Shown here: piece by piece, positions 30,731 through 41,908 of the stretch | Numbering within the stretch: position 1 is the stretch's first letter | Layout: the number at the start of each line of letters is the position of its first letter | Assembly: GCA_036939355.1 (NCBI GenBank) | Contig: JALLAP010000010.1 | Location: 19,242 to 83,241, forward strand | Length of the DNA: 64,000 nt | Direction of reading: 5' to 3' | Source: Thalassiosira profunda | Taxonomy: Eukaryota > Bacillariophyta > Thalassiosirophyceae > Thalassiosirales > Thalassiosiraceae | Position numbers and translations under genes: made by a program | The notes under the pieces: generated by a model | Databases searched by the model: none | Told to the model about the DNA's origin: nothing | Seen by the model: only the letters and a program-made list of their open reading frames with translations

Positions 30731-33700
30731 ATGAAGAAGTTGCGGCAGTCTGAAGACCGCTCTTCGCCCCACTTGCACATGAATGGCCTTTCCGACGGCC
30801 CGGCTGCCATGGAAGGCAAGGCAGAGGTGAGCGAGATGAACTGCCCATCATTCTTGATTGTTGAAGGTTGACGTGGAATGCAGCCCGAGCCACGGGGCGT
30901 GCCGCAAGGAACCCGCCATGACTGTCGATTGGGCGCCGGTCAATTAGTACTGCCTCGCCTCGCCTGTATGCACCAATCATGCCGTGAATGAGATCGCGCC
31001 GCCATTACTCCGGAACGCTCACCCTCTCCATTCTTTGATCGATTCTCCGATGGCAGGCGCCCACGAAAGGCAGCCGTGGGAAAGGCGACGTTGAAAATCA
31101 GGCCGCCATGGCGCTCTCAGAAGACACCCGCGACGAGGGCGACGCCTCCTCCCATTCCCTCCCGCGGGCGTCCCTCCAGGAGCAGTTTTTGGCGCAGCAG
31201 CGGGAGTGGGAGCTGCGGCAATTCGAGCTCCAGCAGCAGGGAGTGCACCCCCCGACGCCCGGGCAGTTCTTCGGCGCCTCCTTCCAAGCCGGCGACTACG
31301 GTTCCCTCGGCGGCCAGGGCCTGTCGCGCTTCTCGTCGACGCCCGGGGGGTTCGGGGGGTTGACGCCAGGGACCACGGGAGGGTTCGGCTTCGCGGGACG
31401 GACGCCCCTCACGGGCGGCTCCTTCGGGCAGGCGGGGCCACTGCCCACGCCCCCCTCCGCGCAGGGCTACTCGGCGAGCCTCCTCCAGCCCAGCCTGGGC
31501 GGCTACGCGTCCTCCCTGACGGGGATGGAGGGAGGGCTGTTGCGGGGGAACGATCCACTGCAGCCCACGCCCGTGGTGGCGAGGAGGCAGGGCGGGGGAT
31601 TGAGCGCGGAGGAGCAGCGGTGGATGATGCGCCAGCGGCACTCGCAGGCGGCGCTGGTCGAGCGGCAGCGGCAGCTGGCGTCTCAATCCGGGGCCGGGGC
31701 ATCTGGCGCCAGCGGAGCAATGGGCACGGCGCCAAGGTCTGAAAGGAGAAGGTTGGATACCGTAGATGAGGAGGATCCGGAGATGCGGAGGTACGAGAGC
31801 AGGCCGGGGCTGGACCGGAGTCCACTGGCCGGGGAGCAGGAGGAAGGACAGGGGGGCAAGACGGGCGAAGCGGACGGGGAGGATTCGCAAGGGCTGGCGC
31901 AGCGAGGTGAGTCGGTAGTTGTCATCGCCAGAGTGGATTGGTTCGAGAGTCCTAGCTTTCATGCTCACATCTCGTGCACATTCTTCTCTTGTTTGCCCTC
32001 TCAAACTTTGTCCAGGCGCGCCCTTCGGCCCGGCCCGGCTCCCGAGCGAGGCCCCGCCCGACTCCTCCGCCGGGCCCCTCCTCACCGAGTTCCCCTTCTG
32101 CTTCGACGGCTACGCCGCGTGGGTCTGCCGGCACTGCCAGCACGTCCCCCCCTACTACCGCGGGGGGAACTACGTCTGGCAGCGCCCCCTCCCGCCCCCC
32201 AACCCGTTCGTCGACCTGCACTTGCGGTCCTGCCCGGGGTTGAACCCGGAGAGCATGCCCCCCAGCGCGGCCGAGGTGCGGGAGCGGGCGCGGGAGGAGC
32301 AGCTGCGCGAGATGCAGCAAATGGGAGGCTCGTACCCGCTGCAGCAGACGATGGGGCAGGCTTTGCAAGGCGTGCCGGCTCCGACGGAGGTGCCGCCAGC
32401 CGCGCAAGACGAGGAGGGCAACGCTCCAGATCCACCGGGCTTGACGAGTCCCCAGCCTCGACTCGGCGGCGGGCAAGGCGCCACGTCGAGCGGCGCCATG
32501 GACTCCAAGGGCGGCACGGCCCCGTGGAGCCAGAGCCAGGCGTACCCGTCATCGTACCAGCAGTACGCCCCGCACGCCTCCCAAATGATCGGCCAGATGC
32601 CGTCGGGCAACGTCCCCTTCCACCCCCACAACGCGATGGGGCCTCCCGGCGCCGACCCCTCCGCCCCCTCGCCGCCCCCCAAGAAGCGCCGCAGGGCCCC
32701 CGGCAAGAACATCTCCCCCAAGGGCCGCACGACCGACGACGCCACCTACAACGCCTGCGTCCAGTTCCTCGCCCAAAAGGCCGTCGAGAACGCCCGCCCC
32801 ATAGCCGAGGGCTCCGACGCCGGCCGCTCCCTCGTCGAATCCGCCGACGCGTCCCTCCTCACCGACTACTTCTACCACATGATGCAGCAGCTCGTCGTCT
32901 GCCGTTTTTCGGAGAAGGACCGCAAGACCCGCGGCGGGAAGCGCGAGTCGATCCAAGTCGGGTACGGCGGCCTCCAGTGTTTGCATTGCGTCGACGCCCC
33001 GGGCGCGCGCAAGTTCTACTGGTCGACGGTGGACCGGCTGGCCAACAGCTTTGCCGAGATTCCCGGCCACGTGCTCAAGTGCAAGCATACGCCGGGCGAT
33101 ATAAAAGATGCATTGCTGGCGCTCAAGGGGCGGCACGCAAGGCAGATGCAGGCTCTGCCCAGAGGGAGCCAGAAGGTCTTTTTTCGGCGGATGTGGCGCC
33201 GGCTGCACGACGGCGACGGAGGTGAGCACATGTCTCTTGTTTACTCGATACCTCAGGCCTCGAGCGTTCTGATGCCACATTTCCGATGCCACATCTCAAT
33301 TCTCTCTTCCGCAGGGACGGCAAGCACGCCAGAAAGAGGCCCGCGACAGGGGTCGGCCGCGAGCGAACGCGGGCTGGACCCTCCACCGTCAGAGATAAAA
33401 CCGACAGCCACCGCCGCGGCCGACCTCCTCGCCAAGGGCCCCGCAGAGGAGGAAGCGAAATCAAGTCCCGGCGGGACGCCCCTTCCACCGAAGGAGGGGC
33501 GGCGGATCCTCCTGGCCATCCCCGAGGACAAGGACTGGCTCTCCGACACCGACTGCCTCGTCCGGAGCAGCGTCGAGGTCTTCGGCGCGACGCAGCGCGA
33601 CGTGGAACAGGCCGCCGCGGACCGCAAGTACCCCATCAAGGTCGGGCAGGTGGGCATCCGGTGCGTCCACTGCGCCGCCCGCGACGGGGCCCGGGGCGCG

Positions 33701-34372
33701 GCCGTCGCCTATCCCTACGCGATCAGCGGCGTCTACGAGGGCGTCCGGGAGTTCCAGCGGCTGCACCTCGACCAGTGCCCCAGCGTCCCAGTGGAGCTGA
33801 AGGAGGCCTCGCAGCGGGTGGGCACTGGCGCGGCGAGCCTGAGCTCGGTGCTGCGGCGGTATTACGTCCAGGCCGCAAAAGCGCTAGGGTTGTTTGACTC
33901 GGAGGAGGGCGGGATAAGGGCCGGGGGGACGCCCGTGCCCCTCTCCGCGGCCGGATTCCCGTCCCCGTCCGCGAGCTCCACCCAAGGCTCGACGCCCGCC
34001 AAGAAGGAGGACGCGCCGGGGGACATCGCCGACAGGAACCGGGATCCGCCCGAGACGGGGACGAAGCGGAAGGCGTCGCCGGCGCGCGACGAAGACGAAG
34101 GGGGCGGCATTTTGGAGCCCGAGGCGAAGAAACGGCGGTCGCAGCCTGAGAAGTCTTCGATCAAGGAAGAGGAAGAGGGGCCATCCTCATCCAAGGACGA
34201 TGTCGAAGGAGCGGCGGACGCCCAGTCTGCCGCTCCCACCGCTCCCGCACCTGCCAGTGAGACGGCGCAGCTGCCCTCGGCGGACGCATTGGAGTCGGCG
34301 TTCGGGCCATCGTTCTCGTCGCAGCCCGTGGTGCCAGAGAAGGAAGACTCGTCGGGCAAAACGAGTAGTTGA
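30731..34372 (+). CDS. Nuclear-type protein with three CxxC...HxxxC modules
   Basis: Four exons, 30731..30826, 31057..31906, 32016..33221 and 33315..34372, give 1069 residues. The first exon was added because its donor joins in frame to the acceptor at 31056 with no stop. Three modules share the pattern Cys-x2-Cys, 26-30 residues, His-x3-Cys: CRHC...HLRSC (about 32127), CLHC...HVLKC (about 32983) and CVHC...HLDQC (about 33667). Between them lie Gln/Pro/Gly-rich disordered stretches and a nuclear-localisation-like PPKKRRRAPGK. The tail is acidic with KKRRS. I recall similar modules in diatom hypothetical proteins, but their function is not known. A DNA- or RNA-binding role is inferred. Confidence 0.75.
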
Positions 34373-34566
34373 GCAAGCTGACATGCGAGCTGCGGGAGAG
34401 ACTTTCATTGGCTATTCGAGTCTTATCTTCCCCCAGCTCCGAGTTCGTGCGATATATAGTTGCACTGCACAACGGTTCATATTACATGCGGCAGACCCTG
34501 CAGCGATAAGAATAAGTGTCCAGTAACGATTGATTATGGTAGTAGCATCACCAAACATTCCCGAAG

Positions 34567-37024
34567 TTAAAGCCTCGACACAGTCCCCGACAGCCCTTGA
34601 CCCTTCTTCGTGCCGCGATATTCCCCTGCGCCGCCGGCAATGAGCTTCCTGAGGCTCTCGTCGTAACCAAGCCCCACACCTCCATCTGTCGACTGTGTAT
34701 TGAGAGGGTCGGCACGAGCAGCTCTCATGATGGCCGGGTATACATCGCCATCGTACCTTCCCAATGCACTCTTCATGCGAAAGTCGGAGAAGTCGCGTGC
34801 ATCGCAGAGCCCCACGGCCGAGGGTCGCAATGCAGTCATCGTATTTAGCAACGCCTGTCGCATGTGTGGGATGTGCGACGAGGAGAGGCATTGGATCTGG
34901 AGAAAGTCCTCCAGGAACTGGTCTGTCCAATACAACGCAAGCAGAGTCAGACTTTGAGAAAGGACATCCAACTCGTTGGGGCCCAGGCAGGATGCCGAGC
35001 CCTTTTGCTGCTCCTCCGCAAGGCCATTGGCAAAGTCGCGGAGGAGGAGGTAGGATGCGTGGGCTTTGGATGCACGCGACATGGCGAGCAAAGCGTCGTT
35101 CCACGCCTGTTGTTGTGTGGAGGTGCCCATTGACGATTGCAGCTGCAGTGCTACGTCCAACAGGAGGCACGCGGAGCGATGCTCAAATGCTGTCAGCAGG
35201 GCTGAGACGTCCAGAAAGGCATCGGCTGGTGCACCCTCAGCGAAGGCAAACGTGCTTTGCGTAGGCACATCCCCACCACTTTCCATCAGCGCCTTCAACG
35301 GCCCAATCAGATAGTTCATGTCCGTACCCTCGTACTCTTTCATTGCTCCCTCATCCCCAGCCTGCATCGCCCCCACCAATTTTAGCAGAACCTTGACCAC
35401 CTGCTGGGGCAGCATTTGGTTATCTCCTTCCACCGTGCAGCTTTGCAGGTACGTCTGACTCAGCTCCACCAGTCCCGAGCACACAAGGAATCCATGCCCG
35501 CCGCACGCCTTGCGGCAGTCCTCGATGCCATCAGCGGTGAATGACGTCGCATACGATTTCAGTGCCGACGTGGTGGCGTGGATGTCGCCCACGACGGTTT
35601 TGGTAATGCTCTTCGACCCTGCCACCAATTGGTTCTCAATATCCTTCAGTCTAGACAGAACGTGCTTCCCCGTAAAGAAGATGGCATACGACGCCGCCAG
35701 CAACGGCAACAAACGGTATTGCTGCTGCCGGTAATCGAGCACCTGGAACTCGTTCGGGGCATTCGTCTCGCGCTTCTTCTCGACATCCGCATTGTATCCC
35801 TGGCGGCGCACGGCCGAGTAGCGAATGGCGATGGTGCACGCCATGGCGAGGGCCTCGCTGGAGGAGTGGATGATGTAGGCCCGGACTTGCATCATGGTGA
35901 TGTAGCTGTGGAGCACAAGATGTGAACGCAGGAACATCAGATCACTTAATGCAACATGCAGAGAGAGCAGACTGGCACTCACGCAACCTTGCTGGCGGCA
36001 TCGGCGTTGCCCCCCTTCACCTTCCCATATTTTCCATTCTCATCAACCGTTGCAAATCGCATGGCCATGTTCCTCCGCGGGATCTTCACTCCGTCGAATC
36101 GCGCAAAGCCATTATCCATGTTATTGTAGCTGCAACGCCGTTGGTGTAAGTTGGTGCAGAAGATATGAACACCCAATTCTGATTTCCTCACCCGATCTTG
36201 GGGCCGATGTCCCCCGTCTCCACCCCCGGCAGCAGTTCGTGCGTATTCATGTCTCGCAATGGGACGATGAAGTTGTGGATTCCCCGGTTCACTCCCTCTC
36301 CATCGATGAGCTGGGCGATCACCATGGCGTGGTTGGCCGTCTTTCCGAGCGTGCCCGGCCAGAACTTGGAGCTTGTCAGCGTCGGGGAGTGGATGATCCA
36401 CTCTCCCCCCTCTGCCCCACCATCAGACTCCTTGAGAAAGGTGGCCGTGGTCTCCAGCGCCCGGATGTTGCTCCCGTGCCCCAACTCCGTCTGGGCGTAG
36501 CACCCGATGACCTTCCAATCCCGACACAACGGCAGCCAGTGGGCCTGCTGCGCCGCGTCACACAGCGTGAGGATGTTGGGGACGAACATCACCCAGTGCA
36601 GCGACGTGGGAAAAGGGTCGTCCGCGCACGCGTAGACGAGGGTTTGGAACTCGGGCGTGCCGACGATTTCCCCCTCGAGGTGGGGCACCGCGCCCCCATC
36701 ACTGCTGCCATCACTGCTTGATGTGTTGGTGTTGGCACCAACCCCCGCGGCCCGGCACAGCTCCACCAACCTCACAAATTTGGCCAGCGCCCGCGTATGC
36801 CTCTCGGTCCTATGCAAATAATTGTTGTCGTCGTTGCTGAACACCCCCGACGGATCGCGGGAGATCCACGCCTCAAGCTTGCGGCGGCGGGCAGTTGCGT
36901 TGGGGGAGCCATCAAGAAAGTGGGTGATGGCGAGGGGGTCGAAGGGGGTGGAGGCGCGCTCGGCGGCGAGGTCGGGGTTGATGGTGGCGAGGCCCGAGGG
37001 GTGGCGCGGGTCGGAGGCGGTCAT
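34567..37024 (-). CDS. Peroxisomal acyl-CoA oxidase
   Basis: Three exons on the minus strand, 37024..36192, 36129..35983 and 35905..34567, give 772 residues. Conserved blocks are CYAQTELGHGSNIRALETTA (FAD/substrate binding), GDIGPKIGYNNMDNGFARFD (spanning the first junction), GKVKGG, CRKACGGHGFL and VEGDNQMLPQQVVKVL with the catalytic Glu. It catalyses the first, H2O2-producing step of peroxisomal fatty-acid beta-oxidation. The C-terminus is SRL, a PTS1 signal. ATTGCAACC directly precedes the ATG. The H2O2 produced would need a catalase; a catalase-fold gene occurs at 1351-2631 but without PTS1. Confidence 0.94.
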
Positions 37025-37412
37025 GGTTGCAATGTTGATGGGATACTGACGCTTGGAGCCGCGGATAGGTAGGAGGGGGTGCTTCGTCCGGCGGCTCGGA
37101 TTATTTTTTGGTTTGGGGTTTTAGGTTTGAGTGATGGCTTGAAGCTTCGGGCGCGAAGGATCGGAGTTGAAATGAACTTCCCTCCTCAATTTTGGCCAAC
37201 TGCGGCGCACCCTCTCTTTAGAGCGCCGCCAGTCCATCGCATTGCAATGGGATGGGAATCCAACGGCCCACTCACCGAAAGAGCAGCGCGCTGCTCTTCG
37301 ACGCCGCGGGAGCGCTCAAAGCACGGCTGACAAAAAATGAGCACATCTTATGCACATTGTCGTCATTCATACCCCCTCCATCGATTGCAGATTGTCGACA
37401 TACTAAACAATC
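37025..37412. other. Divergent intergenic/promoter region
   Basis: 388 bases between the acyl-CoA oxidase and cingulin-like starts. GCACATCTTATGCACATTG lies at about 37341 followed by CGATTGCAGATT, 30 bases before the cingulin-like ATG. No gene supported. Confidence 0.45.
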
Positions 37413-39392
37413 ATGAGGAGCGTACCAGCAGTCGCCGCCCTGATCTTTCTCGCAGGATCGGCCGAGGCTGCTACGCGGGAGGAGCGGCGGGAGCGGAGAA
37501 GGGCCCGGCGCGCCGAGAGCACGGATGCCAGCGGAGGAAGGGTGACAGCCAGATACCAGCGCAGGCAGGACGCCTACGCCCACGAAAGTCTCGAGCTGCA
37601 ATTGTCAGCAGCCCGCGTCCAGACGGACGAGCTGCCCGCTCTAGAAACTCATGACGTTGACGCGTTGATGGATGGAATGGAAGAGCGGAAGCAGACGAAG
37701 AACAAGGACGGCGATGAGCAGGTGGTTGACGATGCCGAGGATAAAGAGAAGCAGGCCGCCGAGCAAGAGGGGGCACTAGTCGCTGAGGGATCAGAGGCAG
37801 CGCCCGCTTCCAGCCCGGCAGGCATGCCTAGCAGAGAACAGAGAAAGCAGGACGAGGAGAATGCCACACTAGACGCAGACGAGGATGGCGACGACAAAGA
37901 TCCAGAGGAGAATCAGGAAAAGGAGAAGAAACCGGAGATTGACGACGCCGACGATACGGAAGAGCAGGCCGAGCAAGAGGTGACGATAGCAGAGAGATCG
38001 GATGGATCAGAGGCACCGCTCACCTCTAGCCCGGCGGGCATGCCTAGCAGAGAACAGAGGAAGCGGGACGAGGAGAATGCCACGGGAGATGGAGAGGATA
38101 AAGGAGACAATGAAGATACAGAGGAGAAGGAGGAGAAGCCTGAAAAGGAGAACAAACCGGACGTTGAGGAAACTGCAAATGCCCCGGCTGGCATGCCTTC
38201 TCGTGAGAAACGAAAGCAGGAAGACGAAGAGAGTGCAGAGAGCACAGAGAGTGCAGATCAGGTCGCGAGGATCAATGGCGATGGCGGAGGCAGCACGCCT
38301 GTGCCCACCTACTACCCGACGTCCTCGACGTACATGCCCACAACGTACCTGCCAACAACGTACATGCCGACGGAGGATGAACAGAAAGACCGCCAGCAGC
38401 AGCAGGACCAGGGAAGCAAACCGAACAACAAGCATACCGAAACGTACAGCCCGACGTACATGCCGACCACTCCGACGCACGGTGACGCGTGGGGCCAGGC
38501 TCCCAAAAACCCGACGTACATGCCCACCTACTTTCCGACAACTACATTCCCTACATTTTCTCCGGTCTGGTACAGCGGTGGAGGCTGGGACAGCCACAAC
38601 GCGTGGAATGCCCCGCGAGCGTGGGAGCCGGGCAGCGCTGGCAAGGGCTCGTGGAATGCTCCGACGTGGACACGAAGTGCTCCGCAGTGGAGCGGCAGTC
38701 AGTGGGCAGGTCAGTGGAGCGGAGGCGCCCCACAGTACGGCGGTGGGCGCGTGGTAGGTGACGGCAAGAGTGGCAAGGGCTCCAAAAGCAAGGGCTCCAA
38801 AACTACGAGTTCGTCGTGGGACCCGCCGGCGGCGTGGCACGGTGGCCAGCAGTGGTATGGCGCTGGGTCGCACGGCATGCAAATGTGGAGCGCGGCAGCA
38901 GCCGATGAGAGTGGCAGTTCCGTAGTCGAAGGTGCGGGCAGAACTTGGACAGCCAGTGAGGTCATTGGCGCGGCTGACACGACAAATGATCCAGTGGGCA
39001 TCGCGCCGCTGTACGGCGAACATACTCCGGCCTGGCTTGGAAGCAGTGCGAGTAGCGGTGATTACAGTTGGGACAGTGGCTCGGTCTGGAGCGCAACGGG
39101 CAGAGACTGGTGGGGCGGTGCGTGGGAGGAGTCGAAAAGCTCCAAGACGTCCAGCAAGACCAGCAAAAGCAAGACATCCAAATCACAGGAGAGTTGGGCT
39201 GGTCCCGGCTCTCCGTGGGACGACGTTCCACCGCCGGAGGAGATTTGGCAGGGCCCCGAGTCGAAGTCAGCCAAGGCTGAAGGAAGTTGGGCTGGAGCTG
39301 ACTCTTTGTGGGGTGGTGCAACGGAGACGGCTGGTCCAGAGAGCAAGGCAGGCAAGAGAACAAGGCATCTGCGAACATATGCAACTCAATAA
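37413..39392 (+). CDS. Secreted Trp-rich, Lys/Ser-rich protein, cingulin-like (silica cell wall?)
   Basis: Single exon, 659 residues. It begins with a signal peptide (MRSVPAVAALIFLAGSAEAA). Residues about 130-285 hold three acidic repeats, each opened by PAGMPSRE(Q/K)RK. Residues about 295-385 hold repeated PTYxPT units (for example TYMPTTYLPTTYMPT). The last 275 residues contain about 25 Trp, with GxW/SxW spacing, plus Gly, Tyr and two Lys/Ser clusters (GKSGKGSKSKGSK, and a longer SKT-type cluster near 39138-39190). This matches the style of Thalassiosira cingulins of the W type, insoluble proteins of the girdle-band silica matrix with Lys clusters and aromatic-rich domains. Homology is judged by composition and motif, not by alignment. 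Confidence 0.7.
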   Translation: MRSVPAVAALIFLAGSAEAATREERRERRRARRAESTDASGGRVTARYQRRQDAYAHESLELQLSAARVQTDELPALETHDVDALMDGMEERKQTKNKDGDEQVVDDAEDKEKQAAEQEGALVAEGSEAAPASSPAGMPSREQRKQDEENATLDADEDGDDKDPEENQEKEKKPEIDDADDTEEQAEQEVTIAERSDGSEAPLTSSPAGMPSREQRKRDEENATGDGEDKGDNEDTEEKEEKPEKENKPDVEETANAPAGMPSREKRKQEDEESAESTESADQVARINGDGGGSTPVPTYYPTSSTYMPTTYLPTTYMPTEDEQKDRQQQQDQGSKPNNKHTETYSPTYMPTTPTHGDAWGQAPKNPTYMPTYFPTTTFPTFSPVWYSGGGWDSHNAWNAPRAWEPGSAGKGSWNAPTWTRSAPQWSGSQWAGQWSGGAPQYGGGRVVGDGKSGKGSKSKGSKTTSSSWDPPAAWHGGQQWYGAGSHGMQMWSAAAADESGSSVVEGAGRTWTASEVIGAADTTNDPVGIAPLYGEHTPAWLGSSASSGDYSWDSGSVWSATGRDWWGGAWEESKSSKTSSKTSKSKTSKSQESWAGPGSPWDDVPPPEEIWQGPESKSAKAEGSWAGADSLWGGATETAGPESKAGKRTRHLRTYATQ

Positions 39393-39643
39393 CGATAGAA
39401 ACGAACTTGATGTGTACTAAACAATGAGAAACAAAGCAGCTTACGTGTGCCTACTCGGCCATGATTGCTTGCTCCTTGTCTCTTGGTGCTCTCTCGCTCG
39501 ATCGTCGATTGAAAAGGGCGCGTGTCTACGTAGCCTTGTACTATTTCCTACGTAGAAATGGGGGAAGGGGGGTGAACCATTTTGGTGCACCGTCCCGGCT
39601 GCAATCATTGCATTGCTGCTCTCATTATCCAACAACCTTCAGG

Positions 39644-40459
39644 ATGTCTCTGCCCACCGAAGCCATCGACGCGATCCTCGCGATGGCGAGCAGTCGCCAC
39701 AATGTCCCGTCACCGCGCGGGGTCGCCGATCCTAGCGTCTTCGCCGCCAGTCCTCCCGGAGAGGGCAAGCGGACGGGGCCCGGCTCGGCCGTCGAGTGCG
39801 TGGAGTACGCCACTGCACCGGCAACGTCCTACTCCGCAATGGACCACTTTCGCGACGCGGCCCACGCCCAGCGGCGCATCAGCATGTGCGCCAAGCGATT
39901 CCTGAACCAAGTTGCCGTAGAGAAGGCCTTCACAATGACGGGACATTGCTATCGAATGACGGTGCACCCCCGCGACGTCGCCGAGGCGCTGGAATTGTTC
40001 GTGGAGGTGGACGCCGAGGATGATTGGTATCGCTCCTTTCCGACGGGGTCAGGGGCGGAAGGCAAGGGCAATGGTGCAGCAGAAGAGGAAGATCAGATGG
40101 ACCAGGATTGGGAAGAGGAGAACCATGACATAACGATCAGCAAGGAGGAAAGCAAAGAGAAGGCTGCCGAGGATGATACCTTCGTGTACGACGCGTCGGA
40201 CAGCGAGGGTGAGGAGGAAGAAAATCCTCCCTACATCGACGATGCAATCTACGCAATTGAGGATGCTGCCACTCCGGAGTTCGACGCGGCCTTTCCGCCG
40301 GTTGAGGAGAGTAAACAAATGACGGACGAGCAATTTTGCGAGGAAGTGTTGGTGCCCGTGTTGGAAGAACACCGCCTGAGCGGATACCCACGTGCGGATG
40401 GCGTGGACGCAATGCTGAAGCGCGCCATGTATGCGTTTCTGGTGGCCAAGCTTTCGTAA
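39644..40459 (+). CDS. Acidic protein of unknown function
   Basis: 271 residues from ATG 39644 (context CAGGATG); an in-frame ATG at 39461 exists but the added segment looks like 5' UTR. The N-terminal half has CAKRFLNQVAVEKAFTMTGH and VHPRDVAEALELFVEVDAED, an alpha-helical look. The middle is strongly acidic with EEEDQMDQDWEEEN and SDSEGEEEEN. The C-terminus is helical (FCEEVLVPVLEEHRLSGYPR). No domain recognised. CTGCAATCATTGCATTGC lies about 45 bases upstream. Confidence 0.55.
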   Translation: MSLPTEAIDAILAMASSRHNVPSPRGVADPSVFAASPPGEGKRTGPGSAVECVEYATAPATSYSAMDHFRDAAHAQRRISMCAKRFLNQVAVEKAFTMTGHCYRMTVHPRDVAEALELFVEVDAEDDWYRSFPTGSGAEGKGNGAAEEEDQMDQDWEEENHDITISKEESKEKAAEDDTFVYDASDSEGEEEENPPYIDDAIYAIEDAATPEFDAAFPPVEESKQMTDEQFCEEVLVPVLEEHRLSGYPRADGVDAMLKRAMYAFLVAKLS

Positions 40460-40817
40460 TGGCTGCAGCCGGGGCACGGGCTCCTCTCAGTGTCATTGTC
40501 GGATGTTATCGCGCAAACATCAAAGAACATCGCAGAGGCTGCCACAGTAGGGATGTTAAGTGTTATCGATATTGAATTTGATCAATGGCTCCGCCGTCCC
40601 TTCTGTTTTTTTTTAGCCAGGAGGGATGCAACCTTTTGCTTTTGGTGCCTTTGTTCTCTTCTTCTTTGCAAAGGCTTAGGTAGGTAGGTAGGTACCTATT
40701 GTACCGCGTAAAGTTGAGTTTCCTTCCCTCTTTCCCTTCCCTTCCTGCTGCTTTGACTCCCCGTGGAGCTTTGCTTTTTGCTGGCTCCTCCCCTTCACTT
40801 CTTTGCAAACGTTCACC
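40460..40817. promoter_or_regulatory. Intergenic region with TAGG tandem repeat and GTAC core
   Basis: 358 bases upstream of the gene at 40818. A TAGG tetranucleotide repeat of four to five units ending in GGTACCTATTGTACC lies at 40676-40701. TTTGCAAACG lies just before the ATG. Similar TAGGTA/TACGTA tracts precede other genes in the window. Confidence 0.45.
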
Positions 40818-41845
40818 ATGGTGAAGCCCCTCCTATCCGCGGCGGCCGTCGCCGCCATCACCCTATCGGGCGCGCATGCCTTCCAGCCGTCGCGGCCCGT
40901 GGCGCTGTCGCCGGTAACTGGGCGGCCTGCCGGCCAGTCCTTCAGAGCGACCACGGACGTGCGCACATCACGTGCGCAACGGCGAGGCGGCACCTCCATC
41001 AGCATGGCGGGGCGGGGCGAGGCCTCTCGGCCATCAAATATCGAGAGAAGAGGGTCCTTATTTCGATCGACCGCTCAACAGACGAGAATGGCTCTTCAAC
41101 AGCTGCGACGGACCTTCGCCGTCCTCCTCGCGTCGCTGGCCTTCTTCCTCTCCTCCACGCGCGTCGTGCACCTGCCCGCCCACGCGGCCTCCACCGCAGT
41201 GGCGACCTCCAAACTCACGCTGGCTCAAAAGCTCAACCCCTTCCGAACCCGGTCGGCCGACGAGATGATCGACGCCTACGTCCGCGACCGCCTGTTTGCC
41301 GACGACGCGTACGATCCCGTGGAGAGCGCGTACCGCGAGGCGTACGCCGATGCCGGGGGGTCGGCGGGCAAAGAGGGCGTGGCTTCGGGGGCGTACCCAA
41401 CCCTATTATCGGAAACTGCAGCATCGGCACTGGGGCAGCAGAAGGGGGTGAGCATCGTGGCGTCCAACGCCGCCTCCTCCGGGACCGAGGGGAAGAATGA
41501 TGGGATCACGGCGGTGCTGATCAAGGCGTCGGACTTTCTGCAGAACAAATTGCGAGTTAGCGCGAGCGTGTCGTACTACATCCTCGCGGGCGGGGGGATA
41601 CTGAGCATCTGCGTCCTGCCGGGAATGCTGGGGGTGCTGTACCAGGGATTGCAGCGGTGGCAGATCGACAAGAGCGAGATGAAGATGTACGGGAAGATTT
41701 CCGAGTGAGTGCCGATGATTGTAATTGAGTTTGGTTTTGTTCGCTCTTCTGAATTGACCTGCCCACCTCTTCTCATACACTGTGCAGCATGGATGCCACG
41801 TCGAAGAAGGAGACGGACGACGATGACGACGACGAAGAGGAATGA
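40818..41845 (+). CDS. Plastid-targeted membrane protein, twin-Arg second signal
   Basis: Two exons, 40818..41704 and 41788..41845, give 314 residues. The start is a signal peptide ending in SGAHAFQP, an ASAFAP-type plastid motif, followed by a Ser/Arg-rich transit region. A second, thylakoid-type signal follows: LRRTFAVLLASLAFFLSS, ending in AHA, which suggests a twin-arginine or lumenal route. One further hydrophobic helix (YYILAGGGILSICVLPGMLG) lies near the C-terminus, then a short acidic tail (DDDDDDEEE) from exon 2. No family recognised. Localisation in or at the thylakoid membrane is inferred. Confidence 0.72.
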
Positions 41846-41908
41846 AGTGGCCATTGGGAAATGCGATGGATGCTGCAACTTGGGGGGCTCTCTAAACAAA
41901 CGCATATT

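Noticed and set aside
30373..30753. 126-codon plus-strand frame upstream of the zinc-module gene
   Set aside because: Overlaps the inferred first exon in another frame and has no domain.
32549..33292. 247-codon minus-strand frame in the zinc-module gene
   Set aside because: Antisense shadow over the second CxxC...HxxxC module, with no domain of its own.
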